Positions 11,934-22,863 are shown, numbered from the stretch's first letter. The stretch: 64,000 nt of DNA from Tubiluchus corallicola (GCA_030141605.1 JAQGDQ010000873.1:22175-86174); one strand, 5' to 3'. Notes: generated from the letters alone by a model not told the origin. Numbers and translations are program-made.

Positions 11934-12459
11934 TTTCGCTTTACTGTGCAGTCTTCATCTTTGTTGGTGCTTGCTAACGATTTCTGTTTTTATAACTGAC
12001 TGTGGCAATGATGACATCGATACCATGACATTGATACACGTTGACCAAACACACCTGCTTCTGTGATATTTATGCCTAAATGGAAGTGATATGTAGCAAA
12101 TTCAAATACATCAGTAAAAGATTGGTGATGGAAAATTTATTTCCGTGTTGAGACTTCAGTAACATTTTGATCATGAAACTCATAAACCATTAGTGATGTA
12201 AAAGTAAACCGAGGTTGTCTTTTTCAGCACCGTGATTCAAATTTTAATACATTTAAAAAAATAAAGTTGAGTAGATCAGATGTTCTTTTGCTTCTCTTGA
12301 CTACCGTTTTGTCATTTGAGTAAAATGTCGCTGTTAAATTATCAGACTAATGTATTGTTAACAGATACAAAAACAATGCGCTTGCAGTCAAACAACGAGG
12401 TTGCAGTCATGTTCCTTCTTTTTCACATTTTCCTCATTTTCACATTTCTGTTTGAGTTT

Positions 12460-13857
12460 TTATGGACCACAGCTTTGTGTTATCTTTTTGTAGAGGCATT
12501 CACTGAGAATCGCAAAACATGCAATAATCACGCCTGTGAATAGTAGCGAAAAAGTGAGTGACAATTCAAGGATGCGTATTGTCCGTGCAGCAACATTTTG
12601 AGCAGGAGCTTGTAGACATTCTTCACAATGTGCTAGTGACGATGCTATAATTTTATTCATCAGTCCACTCTGTAGCATGCTCTTTAATGCTCGGTTGAAT
12701 GTTTCTACATGCACACTGTCTTTCGGAACTACGATGGACATCGGTGACAGATAATTTTCAGATTTATATGGAGCAAATGAAAACCGGCAACTTTTGTGCA
12801 ATTTCACATCCTGAGAAATAATTGCCTTTCCATAGAATTCTGATATGAACAAAGTGTACCTCTGTGATGCTGTAAGTTCTAGTCCAGTAAAATGATTGTC
12901 AGCTGGTGTTTCATCATCATCTTGCATTTTCTTCCACAGCAAGCCAAACTGTGTATCTGGAGGGCTGTTTCGTAATAGAGCGGTATCCGAAAAATTGCCT
13001 ATTGTCGTTAGTCTCATATCGCCGTCAATCAGTTCTTCAATGTTGTTAAAGGGATACGCTAGGTTGCTTACAAATAACTGACTAGTCAGGATGCCAGCAT
13101 ATATTGCTGTCACAATGAGAACGAAAAGCCACCACAGTATAATTAGAATCCTAGCAGGCCAACTTGCCGGCACATATGTACCACCTACATGAACTATAGA
13201 TCCCAGAGAATACTGGATAAAATAAGCCAGGTCTTTAGGTTGATGTTTAGATCGAATTTTTGGTCCATGCCGATCAAGGTAATAAATTATACATGCAGTC
13301 ATTATACTGAAGGCAATCAAAAGCATCCATACTGTTAGCGTAAATGGAGATGTTAGGTCTAGTGCTTCGTAATACTTCTGATGAACAATGAATATTTGAG
13401 GTGAATATGCAATTGGATACAGGAAAGTCATAAAGTTAAGACGGTGCTGGTTAACGTTAAATAAACCTAGCAGGAGGTCTACATCTTTGTATGTTACCAC
13501 TTCTTCCGGAGTTTTGCTTGTTGAAATCCATTGTATCGTATAAGTGAAATTTAATGCTTGTTGTAGGTAATCCAGTAATTGAATTAGCATCTCTTCAAAT
13601 ACGTCATTGATCCACATAGCTATGCGAAGTTCTTTTCCTCTTAACGTGTGGCTTGTTGTTTCGTTTGTGTTTTTACTGCATCCAGCGAAAGATTTTGCAC
13701 TGCCTTCCATGGCTCCTATAGCTGGTTTAGAGACTCCAATTACAGTTCTCTTTTCTATGTCTGCTTTCTTACTGTTACTAGGTAATGAGTGCTGACTACT
13801 TAATATGATGATGCATACGCTGAAGATCTTAATTTGGTAACACCGTCTCACATCCAT
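12460..13857 (-). CDS. IR2a: variant ionotropic glutamate receptor (IR), 465 aa, single exon
   Basis: Intronless and complete. Signal peptide at about residues 8-22, S1 lobe at about 76-165 with Arg139 nine residues before Pro148 (the iGluR binding-arginine position), TM1 174-193, pore loop/TM2 211-228, TM3 236-262 (ILWWLF...IYAGILTSQL), S2 lobe from about 268 (YPFNNIEEL, then LLRNSPPD...LLW) and TM4 428-452. As is usual for divergent IRs, there is no amino-terminal domain and the canonical acidic glutamate contact is missing. Probable ligand-gated cation channel of chemosensory neurons; the ligand cannot be inferred. It differs from IR2b only at residue 379 (Lys versus Asn), so the two are a very recent duplication or have been homogenised by gene conversion. 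Confidence 0.92.
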   Translation of the reverse strand: MDVRRCYQIKIFSVCIIILSSQHSLPSNSKKADIEKRTVIGVSKPAIGAMEGSAKSFAGCSKNTNETTSHTLRGKELRIAMWINDVFEEMLIQLLDYLQQALNFTYTIQWISTSKTPEEVVTYKDVDLLLGLFNVNQHRLNFMTFLYPIAYSPQIFIVHQKYYEALDLTSPFTLTVWMLLIAFSIMTACIIYYLDRHGPKIRSKHQPKDLAYFIQYSLGSIVHVGGTYVPASWPARILIILWWLFVLIVTAIYAGILTSQLFVSNLAYPFNNIEELIDGDMRLTTIGNFSDTALLRNSPPDTQFGLLWKKMQDDDETPADNHFTGLELTASQRYTLFISEFYGKAIISQDVKLHKSCRFSFAPYKSENYLSPMSIVVPKDSVHVETFNRALKSMLQSGLMNKIIASSLAHCEECLQAPAQNVAARTIRILELSLTFSLLFTGVIIACFAILSECLYKKITQSCGP

Positions 13858-14689
13858 TGTGGCACAAATGTAGTAGTCATCAGTGCCTTACATTACCATT
13901 GTGCTAATGTATCGATAATATACTTAAACTTAATGGTTTGCTAATATTTATCCATTTGTTTAGGGCCTTGGAAATTTTCTGATTCATGCATTAAAGCTTC
14001 ACTTGCTCACTTTGCAATAAGCCATTTCTATTGTATTACCTTATGGAAAGCAAACAGCAATATATATCATGTTAGATTCTCTGTTGTTTTTGTTGGTTTA
14101 GTTATTTGCATGTATAGCCCAATAGCAAACACCATTTATTGTCGTAGAGTTCTCAATGTTATCATGACTGTCACTTTCCTTTGTTGTGGTTTCAGAGCCA
14201 TTAGAACTGAGTTTGCTGACTTTATCTGCAATGAATGAAAGTGCCAACTTTCATTTAGTTTTTTTCTACTTTTGGGCTGCAGCCCTAACTGGCCTTTGGA
14301 CAGTTTTTTTTAATGTTAGAATAACTTCCTTTTGTTGTTGGTCACCCACTCAAGTGCTTGTATCAGAAGTATTGAAGTATTTGATTGGTCCATGAATTTG
14401 CTTGAATGTCAGCCCTTTAACAATCCACAGCTTGTTGAAGTTGGCGCAGAGCTTCATATCGTGTTTGATGCACGCTATGTGCGAGAAAAAGTTCTTTCGC
14501 GTACCCATGTTTTTTTTGCTAGTTTATTCATTGATCATAATCTTCCTTCATATTTGTACAGCAGCATAAAGTGTAAAGCAGTTATGCAAAATTCGTGGCC
14601 TTTATGTTGCCTGATTGCATTAGGTTGCAAAAATGCTTCTCCGAAGGTGCCTCATGGAATGATGTTCTTCAACATACAAAAAGATACAG

Positions 14690-14910
14690 AAAGTCAGCAG
14701 ACAGAATTTTGTGCTATCACTTTGTGTTTCCATTTCTGTTTCGTGTACATGTGTACACTCATAATTTTTCATTAGGCCTAATAATGCACACTGTGGTTAA
14801 ATGATTTTTGTACCTTACTTTGTGTACTATTTCCATTTCATGCACATGTGCACACTCGGAATTTTGCATTAGGCCTAATAATGCACATTGTGGTTGAATG
14901 CTTTTTGTAC
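14690..14910. repeat. 97-bp tandem repeat, two copies, in the spacer of unit A
   Basis: CATTAGGCCTAATAATGCACA recurs at 14770 and 14867, a 97-bp period. The same repeat has three copies in unit B. Confidence 0.7.
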
Positions 14911-15147
14911 CTAAGTGCGCACTGCTGCTTTTCGTTAAACAAAGTAAAATTCTGTTTGTTTTTGGTTCATCAAATAAGTAATCTGTAAAATAACATATTT
15001 GCTGCTTCACATAACAGATAATAATTGCTAGTGGCTTTGTTTAACTTTTCAGTACTTTACCCAAATGTGCAGCACAAAAATGGCTATTTTAGTTATTTTT
15101 CGTTGTCATTATGTCGATTGTGCACCCGTTATTTTTGTTGTCTTTTG

Positions 15148-15324
15148 TCGCTGGTGTAACTTGCATGTCTGTGCAGTTGACATTCCTTGGTTACCAGGTT
15201 ACATTGTTTTTGTTGCTAATCAAATTTTTTCTCCACATAAGTTTTGGTTGAAATTGCTTATTATTTTAAACATGTAGATCATTGGAACAGATTTGATAAA
15301 CATTACAAGACAACTGCACCTCAT
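15148..15324 (-). pseudogene. 5' remnant of an IR1-like gene (unit B)
   Basis: The ATG at 15324 opens a frame colinear with the IR1 start (MR at the N-terminus, MIYMFK kept, then NFNQN), but it stops after 34 codons and homology to IR1 ends near 15148. Only the first 60 or so codons of the ancestral gene remain. The identical location in unit C shows the remnant was part of the duplicated block. Confidence 0.8.
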
Positions 15325-15856
15325 TTTCACTGTACTGTGCAGCATTTTATTTTATTTTTTGTATGTTGCTAGCACATTCTGTTTTTATATCTTACTATGG
15401 CAGTGACATTGATACCATGAAATTGATGCAGGATGACCAAACACACTTGCTGCTGAGAAATTTGTGCCTAACAAAAATAAATGGAAGAAGTGATATGTAG
15501 CAAATTCATATGCATCAGTAACAGACTGGTGATCGAAAATTTATTTCCATATTGAGACTTCAGTAACATTTTGATCACGAAACTCATAAACCATTAGTAA
15601 TGGAAAAGTAAACCGGTTTAGTCATTTTCGGCACCGTGATTCAAATTTTAATATATTTAAAAAAAACAAAGCTGAGTAGATCAGATGCTTCTTTTGCTTC
15701 TCTTGACTACCGTTTTGTCATTTGAGTAAAATGTCGCTGTTAAATTATCAGACTAATGTATTGCTAACAGATACAAAAACAATGAGCTTGCAGTAAAACA
15801 ATGAGGTTGCAGTCATGTTCCTTCTTTTTCACATTTTCATATTTCTGTTTGAGTTT

Positions 15857-17254
15857 TTATGGACCACAGCTTTGTGTTATCTTTTTGTAGAGGCATTCAC
15901 TGAGAATCGCAAAACATGCAATAATCACGCCTGTGAATAGTAGCGAAAAAGTGAGTGACAATTCAAGGATGCGTATTGTCCGTGCAGCAACATTTTGAGC
16001 AGGAGCTTGTAGACATTCTTCACAATGTGCTAGTGACGATGCTATAATTTTATTCATCAGTCCACTCTGTAGCATGCTCTTCAATGCTCGGTTGAATGTT
16101 TCTACATGCACACTGTCATTCGGAACTACGATGGACATCGGTGACAGATAATTTTCAGATTTATATGGAGCAAATGAAAACCGGCAACTTTTGTGCAATT
16201 TCACATCCTGAGAAATAATTGCCTTTCCATAGAATTCTGATATGAACAAAGTGTACCTCTGTGATGCTGTAAGTTCTAGTCCAGTAAAATGATTGTCAGC
16301 TGGTGTTTCATCATCATCTTGCATTTTCTTCCACAGCAAGCCAAACTGTGTATCTGGAGGGCTGTTTCGTAATAGAGCGGTATCCGAAAAATTGCCTATT
16401 GTCGTTAGTCTCATATCGCCGTCAATCAGTTCTTCAATGTTGTTAAAGGGATACGCTAGGTTGCTTACAAATAACTGACTAGTCAGGATGCCAGCATATA
16501 TTGCTGTCACAATGAGAACGAAAAGCCACCACAGTATAATTAGAATCCTAGCAGGCCAACTTGCCGGCACATATGTACCACCTACATGAACTATAGATCC
16601 CAGAGAATACTGGATAAAATAAGCCAGGTCTTTAGGTTGATGTTTAGATCGAATTTTTGGTCCATGCCGATCAAGGTAATAAATTATACATGCAGTCATT
16701 ATACTGAAGGCAATCAAAAGCATCCATACTGTTAGCGTAAATGGAGATGTTAGGTCTAGTGCTTCGTAATACTTCTGATGAACAATGAATATTTGAGGTG
16801 AATATGCAATTGGATACAGGAAAGTCATAAAGTTAAGACGGTGCTGGTTAACGTTAAATAAACCTAGCAGGAGGTCTACATCTTTGTATGTTACCACTTC
16901 TTCCGGAGTTTTGCTTGTTGAAATCCATTGTATCGTATAAGTGAAATTTAATGCTTGTTGTAGGTAATCCAGTAATTGAATTAGCATCTCTTCAAATACG
17001 TCATTGATCCACATAGCTATGCGAAGTTCTTTTCCTCTTAACGTGTGGCTTGTTGTTTCGTTTGTGTTTTTACTGCATCCAGCGAAAGATTTTGCACTGC
17101 CTTCCATGGCTCCTATAGCTGGTTTAGAGACTCCAATTACAGTTCTCTTTTCTATGTCTGCTTTCTTACTGTTACTAGGTAATGAGTGCTGACTACTTAA
17201 TATGATGATGCATACGCTGAAGATCTTAATTTGGTAACACCGTCTCACATCCAT
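15857..17254 (-). CDS. IR2b: variant ionotropic glutamate receptor (IR), 465 aa, single exon
   Basis: Second IR2 copy with the same signal peptide, S1, three-helix pore region, S2 and TM4 as IR2a and the same Arg139. The only protein difference is Asn379 for Lys379 in the S2 lobe (VVPNDS), and by eye I see about two base differences over the 1.4 kb. The shared upstream spacer suggests it is under the same transcriptional control as IR2a. Its downstream flank (plus-strand bases just below 15857) has a small deletion relative to IR2a that does not touch the coding frame. Confidence 0.92.
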   Translation of the reverse strand: MDVRRCYQIKIFSVCIIILSSQHSLPSNSKKADIEKRTVIGVSKPAIGAMEGSAKSFAGCSKNTNETTSHTLRGKELRIAMWINDVFEEMLIQLLDYLQQALNFTYTIQWISTSKTPEEVVTYKDVDLLLGLFNVNQHRLNFMTFLYPIAYSPQIFIVHQKYYEALDLTSPFTLTVWMLLIAFSIMTACIIYYLDRHGPKIRSKHQPKDLAYFIQYSLGSIVHVGGTYVPASWPARILIILWWLFVLIVTAIYAGILTSQLFVSNLAYPFNNIEELIDGDMRLTTIGNFSDTALLRNSPPDTQFGLLWKKMQDDDETPADNHFTGLELTASQRYTLFISEFYGKAIISQDVKLHKSCRFSFAPYKSENYLSPMSIVVPNDSVHVETFNRALKSMLQSGLMNKIIASSLAHCEECLQAPAQNVAARTIRILELSLTFSLLFTGVIIACFAILSECLYKKITQSCGP

Positions 17255-18084
17255 TGTGGCACAAATGTAGTAATCATCAGTGCCTTACATTACCATTGTG
17301 CTAATGTATCGATAATATACTTAAACTTAATGGTTTGCTAATATTTATCCATTTGTTTAGGGCCTTGGAAATTTTCTGATTCATGCATTAAAGCTTCACT
17401 TGCTCACTTTGCAATAAGCCATTTCTATTGTATTACCTTATGGAAAGCAAACAGCAATATATATTATGTTAGATTCTCTGTTGTTTTTGTTGGTTTAGTT
17501 ATTTGCATGTATAGCCCAATAGCAAACACCATTTATTGTCGTAGAGTTCTCAATGTTATCATGACTGTCACTTTCCTTTGTTGTGGTTTCAGAGCCATTA
17601 GAACTGAGTTTGCTGACTTTATCTGCAATGAATGAAAGTGCCAACTTTCATTTAGTTTTTTCTACTTTTGGGCTGCAGCCCTAACTGGCCTTTGGACAGT
17701 TTTTTTTTATGTTAGAATAACTTCCTTTTGTTGTTGGTCACCCACTCAAGTGCTTGTATCAGAAGTATTTGATTGGTCCATGAATTTGCTTGAATGTCAG
17801 CCCTTTAACAATCCACAGCTTGTTGAAGTTGGCGCAGAGCTTCATATCGTGTTTGATGCACGCTATGTGCAAGAAAAAGTTCTTTCGCGTACCCATGTTT
17901 TTTTTGCTAGTTTATTCATTGATCATAATCTTCCTTCATATTTGTACAGCAGCATAAAGTGTAAAGCAGTTATGCAAAATTCGTGGCCTTTATGTTGCCT
18001 GATTGCATTAGTTTGCAAAAATGCTTCTCCGAAGGTGCCTCATGGAATGATGTTCTTCAACATACAAAAAGATACAGAAAGTCA

Positions 18085-18400
18085 GCAGACAGAATTTTGT
18101 GCTATCACTTTGTGTTTCCATTTCTGTTTCGTGTACATGTGTACACTCATAATTTTTCATTAGGCCTAATAATGCACACTGTGGTTGAATGATTTTTGTA
18201 CCTTACGTTGTGTACCATTTCCGTTTCGCGTACATGTGTACAGACAGAATTTTTCATTAGGCCTAATAATGCACACTGTGGTTAAATGATTTTTGTACCT
18301 TACTTTGTGTACTATTTCCATTTCATGCACATGTGCACACTCAGAATTTTGCATTAGGCCTAATAATGCACATTGTGGTTGAATGCTTTTTGTACCTAAG
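18085..18400. repeat. 97-bp tandem repeat, three copies, in the spacer of unit B
   Basis: CATTAGGCCTAATAATGCACA recurs at 18158, 18255 and 18352. Unit A has one copy fewer, and a single partial copy lies near 22608. Confidence 0.7.
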
Positions 18401-18617
18401 TGCGCACTGCTGCTTTTCGTTAAACAAAGTAAAATTCTGTTTGTTTTTGGTTCATCAAATAAGTAATCTGTAAAATAACACATTTGCTGCTTCACATAAC
18501 AGATAATAATTGCTAGTGACTTTGTTTAACTCAAATGTGCAGCACAAAAATGGCTATTTGAGTTATTTTTCGTTGTCATTATGTCGATTGTGCACCCGTT
18601 ATTTTTGTTGTCTTTTG

Positions 18618-18794
18618 TCGCTGGTGTAACTTGCATGTCTGTGCAGTTGACATTCCTTGGTTACCAGGTTACATTGTTTTTGTTGCTAATCAAATTTTTT
18701 CTCCACATAAGTTTTGGTTGAAATTGCTTATTATTTTAAACATGTAGATCATTGGAACAGATTTGATAAACGTTACAAGACAATTGCACCTCAT
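18618..18794 (-). pseudogene. 5' remnant of an IR1-like gene (unit C)
   Basis: Near-identical to the remnant at 15148-15324, with the ATG at 18794 and the same early stop. It was therefore already truncated before units B and C separated, or has been homogenised with it. Confidence 0.8.
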
Positions 18795-19334
18795 TTTCAC
18801 TGTACTGTGCAGCATTTTATTTTATTTTTTGTATGTTGCTAGCACATTCTGTTTTTATATCTTACTATGGCAGTGACATTGATACCATGAAATTGATGCA
18901 GGATGACCAAACACACTTGCTGCTGAGAAATTTGTGCCTAACAAAAATAAATGGAAGTGATATGTAGCAAATTCATATGCATCAGTAACAGACTGGTGAT
19001 CGAAAATTTATTTCCATATTGAGACTTCAGTAACATTTTGATCACGAAACTCATAAACCATTAGTAACGTAAAAGTAAGTTAGTTTAGTCATTTTTGGCA
19101 CCGTGATTCAAATTTTAATATATTTAAATAAAAAATAAAGTTGAGTAGATCAGATGCTTCTTTTGCTTCTCTTGACTACCGTTTTGTCATTTGAGTAAAG
19201 CGTCGCTGTTAAATTATCAGACTAATGTATTGCTAACAGATACAAAAACAATGCGCTTGCAGTCAAACAACGAGGTTGCAGTCATGTTCCTTCTTTTTCA
19301 CATTTTCCTCATTTTCACATTTCTGTTTGAGTTT

Positions 19335-20735
19335 TTATGGACCACAGCTTTGTGTTATCTTTTTGTAGAGGCATTCACTGAGAATCGCAAAACATGCAAT
19401 AATCACGCCTGTGAATAGTATCAAAAAAGTGAGTGACAATTCAAGGATGCGTATTGTCCGTGCAGCAACATTTTGAGCAGGAGCTTGTAGACATTCTTCA
19501 CAATGTGCTAGTGACGATGCTATAATTTTATTCATCAGTCCACTCTGTAGCATGCTCTTCAATGCTCGGTTGAATGTGTCTACATGCACACTGTCATTCG
19601 GAACTACGATGGACATTGGTGACACATAATTTTCAGATTTATATGGAGCAAATGAAAACCGGCAACTTTTGTGCAATTTCACATCCTCAGAAATCATTGC
19701 CTTTCCATAGAATTCTGATGTGAACAATGTGTACCTCTTTGATGCTGTAAGTTCTAGTCCAGTAAAATGATTGTCAGTTGGTGTTTCATCATCATCTTGC
19801 ATTTTCTTCCACAGCAAGCCAAACTGTGTATCTGGAGGGCTGCTTCGTAATAGAGCGGTATACGAAAAATTGCCTATTGTCGTTGGTATTATATCTCCGT
19901 CAATCAGTTCTTCAATGTTGTTGAAAGGATACGCTAGGTTGCTTACAAATAATTGACTAGTCAGGATGCCAGCATATATTGCTGTCACAATGAGAACGAA
20001 AAACCACCACAGTATAATTAGAATCCTAGCAGGCCAACTTGCCGGCACGTATGTACCACCCATACGAACCAAAGATCCCACAGAATACTGGATAAAATAA
20101 GTCAGGTCTTTAGATTGATGTTTACACTTAATTTTTTGTCCATGCCGATCAAGGTAATAAATTATACATGCAGTCATTATGCTGAAGGCAATCAAAAGCA
20201 TCCATACTGTTAGCGTAAATGGAGATGTTAGGTCTAGTGTGTCGTATTGCTTCTGATGAACAATGATAAATGTTTGGGGTGAATACGTAATTGGATACAG
20301 GAAAGTCATAAAGTTAAGACGGTGCTTGTTATAGCTAAATAAACCTAGCAGGAGGTCTACATCTTTGTACGTTGCCACTTCTTCCGGAGTTTTGGTATCA
20401 GAAATCCATTGTATCGTATAAGTGAAATTTAATGCTTGTTGTAGGTAATCCAGTAATTGAATTAGCATCTCTTCAAATATGTCATTCATCCACATAGCTA
20501 TGCGAAGTTCTTTTCCTCTTAACGTGTGGCTTGTTGTTTCGTTTGTGTTTTTACTGCATCCAGCGAAAGATTTTGCACTTCCTTCCATGGCTCCTATAGC
20601 TGTTTTAGAGACTCCAATTACAGTTCTCTTTTCTGTGTCCATTTTTGTATTGTTACTAGTTAATGAGTGCTGAATACTTAATAAGATGATGCATACGCTA
20701 AAGATCTTAATTTGGTAACACCGTCTCACATCCAT
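19335..20735 (-). CDS. IR2c: variant ionotropic glutamate receptor (IR), 466 aa, single exon
   Basis: Third, more diverged IR2 copy, intact from signal peptide to TM4. It has one extra residue before TM1 (TFIIVHQ in place of IFIVHQ). Replacements are scattered in S1 (for example YNKHRL for VNQHRL), the TM1-TM2 loop (QKIKCKHQSK) and S2 (YTALLRSS), while TM3 (AIYAGILTSQL) is unchanged. Changes concentrated in the ligand-binding lobes rather than the pore would fit a shift in ligand preference, which is inference. It keeps the arginine at the iGluR ligand-contact position. Confidence 0.92.
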   Translation of the reverse strand: MDVRRCYQIKIFSVCIILLSIQHSLTSNNTKMDTEKRTVIGVSKTAIGAMEGSAKSFAGCSKNTNETTSHTLRGKELRIAMWMNDIFEEMLIQLLDYLQQALNFTYTIQWISDTKTPEEVATYKDVDLLLGLFSYNKHRLNFMTFLYPITYSPQTFIIVHQKQYDTLDLTSPFTLTVWMLLIAFSIMTACIIYYLDRHGQKIKCKHQSKDLTYFIQYSVGSLVRMGGTYVPASWPARILIILWWFFVLIVTAIYAGILTSQLFVSNLAYPFNNIEELIDGDIIPTTIGNFSYTALLRSSPPDTQFGLLWKKMQDDDETPTDNHFTGLELTASKRYTLFTSEFYGKAMISEDVKLHKSCRFSFAPYKSENYVSPMSIVVPNDSVHVDTFNRALKSMLQSGLMNKIIASSLAHCEECLQAPAQNVAARTIRILELSLTFLILFTGVIIACFAILSECLYKKITQSCGP

Positions 20736-21589
20736 CGCAGCACAAATGTAATAATCATAGGTAGGTGCCTTCCATAACCATTACGCTAATGTATCAATAC
20801 TATAGTTAAGTTAATGGTTTGTCAATATTTATCCGTTAGTGTAGGGCCTTGGAATTTTTCTGATTGGCACATCATTGTATTGATTTCTATTGTGTTAGCT
20901 TATGGAAAGCAAAGGTTATGTTAAACTCTCTGGTGTGTTTTTGTTAGTCCTGTTTGTATTAGTTTGTATAACCCAATAGCAAATACCATGATAGAGTTCT
21001 TGTGTTAACGTAATTGCCACTTTCCTTTGTTGTGGTTTCAGAGCCTCAGAATTGAGTTTTGCTGAAGCTGAAATGTGAAGTTTTAAAGTATTATTTTTTC
21101 ACATTTAGCTCTGTAGTAACGTTGGTGACAAATTTATCAATATTCTTACATCATAAGGTAGTATTACGCTTTATACACTATCATTACCGCAAACGAATAA
21201 TTATACTGCACTTATTTGCAATGAATGAAAGTGCTAAAAAATTTGTACTATTATTGTTTTGTTTATGCTATAGTTGATTGCTTAGGTATGTTTAAGCAAG
21301 ATTCTGAATTTTGCAAAGCTTTTGTCATAAATGTCTTGAGTGGCCAGTTTGATACAGGTTTTTCAAAGCAAAGTTGTGTTTTTCTAGATACAAGTTATCT
21401 TTCGGAATGGCTATTAACAAGGTGCAGGAAATTAATGTATTTGACAACGATGTCAAACAGTAGAAACTGTGTTACGGGAAGTCTGCTGCTATACTTTGGC
21501 ATAAATCTCTGGAGCGAAGGCCGTGGACCTTCCCGTTTCTGTCAGTACTAGAGTTTCAACCGAATATTCTGCTGGCACAGTCGTTCATT

Positions 21590-22050
21590 CTCATCTTTCT
21601 TCCGTAACTTACCGTAGTCTGTATCAGGAGGACTATTTATCAGCATGTGTTGGACTGTCCATGAGTTCTTGAAGATTGTTGAAAGAGTACTCAAGTTTAC
21701 TAACAAACAGTTTACTTCTCAGAATACCTGTGTAGGTGGTACCTACTGTAATGGCTAATGGCACATCTATTTACCATCCTTGCAGGTGCATCTAGCAAAT
21801 TACTAGTTTCCAGAATTTTGACACGATCATATGAATGTGTGCCAGTGTTTTGTGTTAGTAGTAAAATGTAATGAATTGCTAATGCTACACTTTAAAAGTA
21901 GATGCCAACTTCCATGGTAAAAGGCATCCTTAGATTTCTAGTTCGTCCTAAATCTGTCATAGGATAACGAATACTTGTGGCGAGTATGCAACTAAATATG
22001 TGAGGAATGTGAGGATTCACGTCTTTCCATTGTTAGGTGAAGTAATGAAA
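21590..22050 (-). pseudogene. Decayed IR fragment
   Basis: The minus strand of about 21670-21775 reads TTYTGILRSKLFV, then YSFNNLQEL, matching the TM3/S2 start of IR2 (AIYAGILTSQLFV, then YPFNNIEEL). A stretch near 21965-22000 resembles the pre-TM1 segment of IR2. Stops and frameshifts interrupt the rest, and no full frame remains. Confidence 0.65.
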
Positions 22051-22316
22051 TGGTAAATCATTGTCATAATTTTTTTCTTATGTGAAGCCATATATGTATG
22101 TTAATTCATATGGGTCATATAAGTAAAGTCAAAGGATTTGCTCACCCATTCTAGTATTTGTATCAGAAGCACTGATTGGTCCATGAAGCCACTTAAATGG
22201 GAGCACTTTAAGACTGTACAACTTCTGTCTGTTGAATTGTTCCTTCTTGAAATTGGTACAGAGCTTCCTGTCGTGTTTGGTGCTCACAATGTGTAAGAAA
22301 GAAAAGTTCATTTCTG

Positions 22317-22401
22317 TACCTTTCGTTTTTGGTCAACTTGTTTGTTGACCATAATCTATACCTTTCGTTTTTGGTCAACTTGTTTGTTGACCATAATCTA
22401 T
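22317..22401. repeat. 42-bp tandem duplication containing a hairpin
   Basis: Two adjacent 42-bp copies, each with the inverted repeat TGGTCAAC/GTTGACCA around a 6-nt loop. Confidence 0.75.
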
Positions 22402-22828
22402 CTTCGTCTTCTTACGACAGCAAAAAGTATAAAGCAGTTATAGAAAATTCATGGTCTTGTGTTGTCTAGTGGCATTGGGTTACACAGATCTACAAAAATG
22501 CTCCTCTAGAAATGTCTCTTGGAATAATGTTCTTCAACTAAAAGAAAGACAACGGAATTTTTATTTTGTGCACCATTTCCATTTCATGCATATGTACACT
22601 CAGAATTTCATTAGGCCTAATAATTGGGTAAATGATTTTTGAAGCTAAATGTGCAGTACAAAAGATTCCTATCTTAAGTATTATTTTTATTTTCATTACA
22701 TTGTTTGTACACTTGTTTTTGTTTGTTTGCATTTAGTTTTAAATATTTCGAAAATTTTCAGTAGCTTTTTTATTACTTTTTTCTTGGGATTCACAAAAGT
22801 CAATGTTTTATTTTATTACATAAATAAA

Positions 22829-22834
22829 TTTATT
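22829..22834 (-). promoter_or_regulatory. Poly(A) signal of gene B
   Basis: AATAAA on the minus strand, 30 nt past the gene B stop codon. Confidence 0.6.
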
Positions 22835-22863
22835 AAAACACGTTACACATTTACAAAGTGGGG

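Larger units (their letters stand above)
11755..15140. repeat. Tandem segmental duplication, unit A
   Basis: Runs from the 5' part of IR1 through its upstream spacer and IR2a to the next IR1-like 5' remnant. It matches units B (15148-18610) and C (from 18618). IR2a and IR2b start 3397 bp apart and look almost identical over the gene and over the spacer at 13860-14900. The match is weaker over 11930-12300. Confidence 0.8.
15148..18610. repeat. Tandem segmental duplication, unit B
   Basis: IR1-like 5' remnant, upstream spacer, IR2b and downstream spacer with the 97-bp repeat. Nearly identical to unit A over IR2 and the spacer upstream of it, and to unit C over the remnant. Confidence 0.8.
18618..22060. 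repeat. Tandem segmental duplication, unit C, diverging distally
   Basis: IR1-like remnant, spacer and IR2c, followed by a more divergent spacer and a decayed IR fragment. IR2c and the sequence upstream of it differ clearly from units A and B, so this duplication is older or has been homogenised less. Confidence 0.65.

Noticed and set aside
14186-14804. Plus-strand frames of up to 147 codons repeated at 17750-18192
   Set aside because: They lie in the duplicated IR spacer, share the same position only because the DNA is duplicated, and run into the 97-bp repeat. No known domain.
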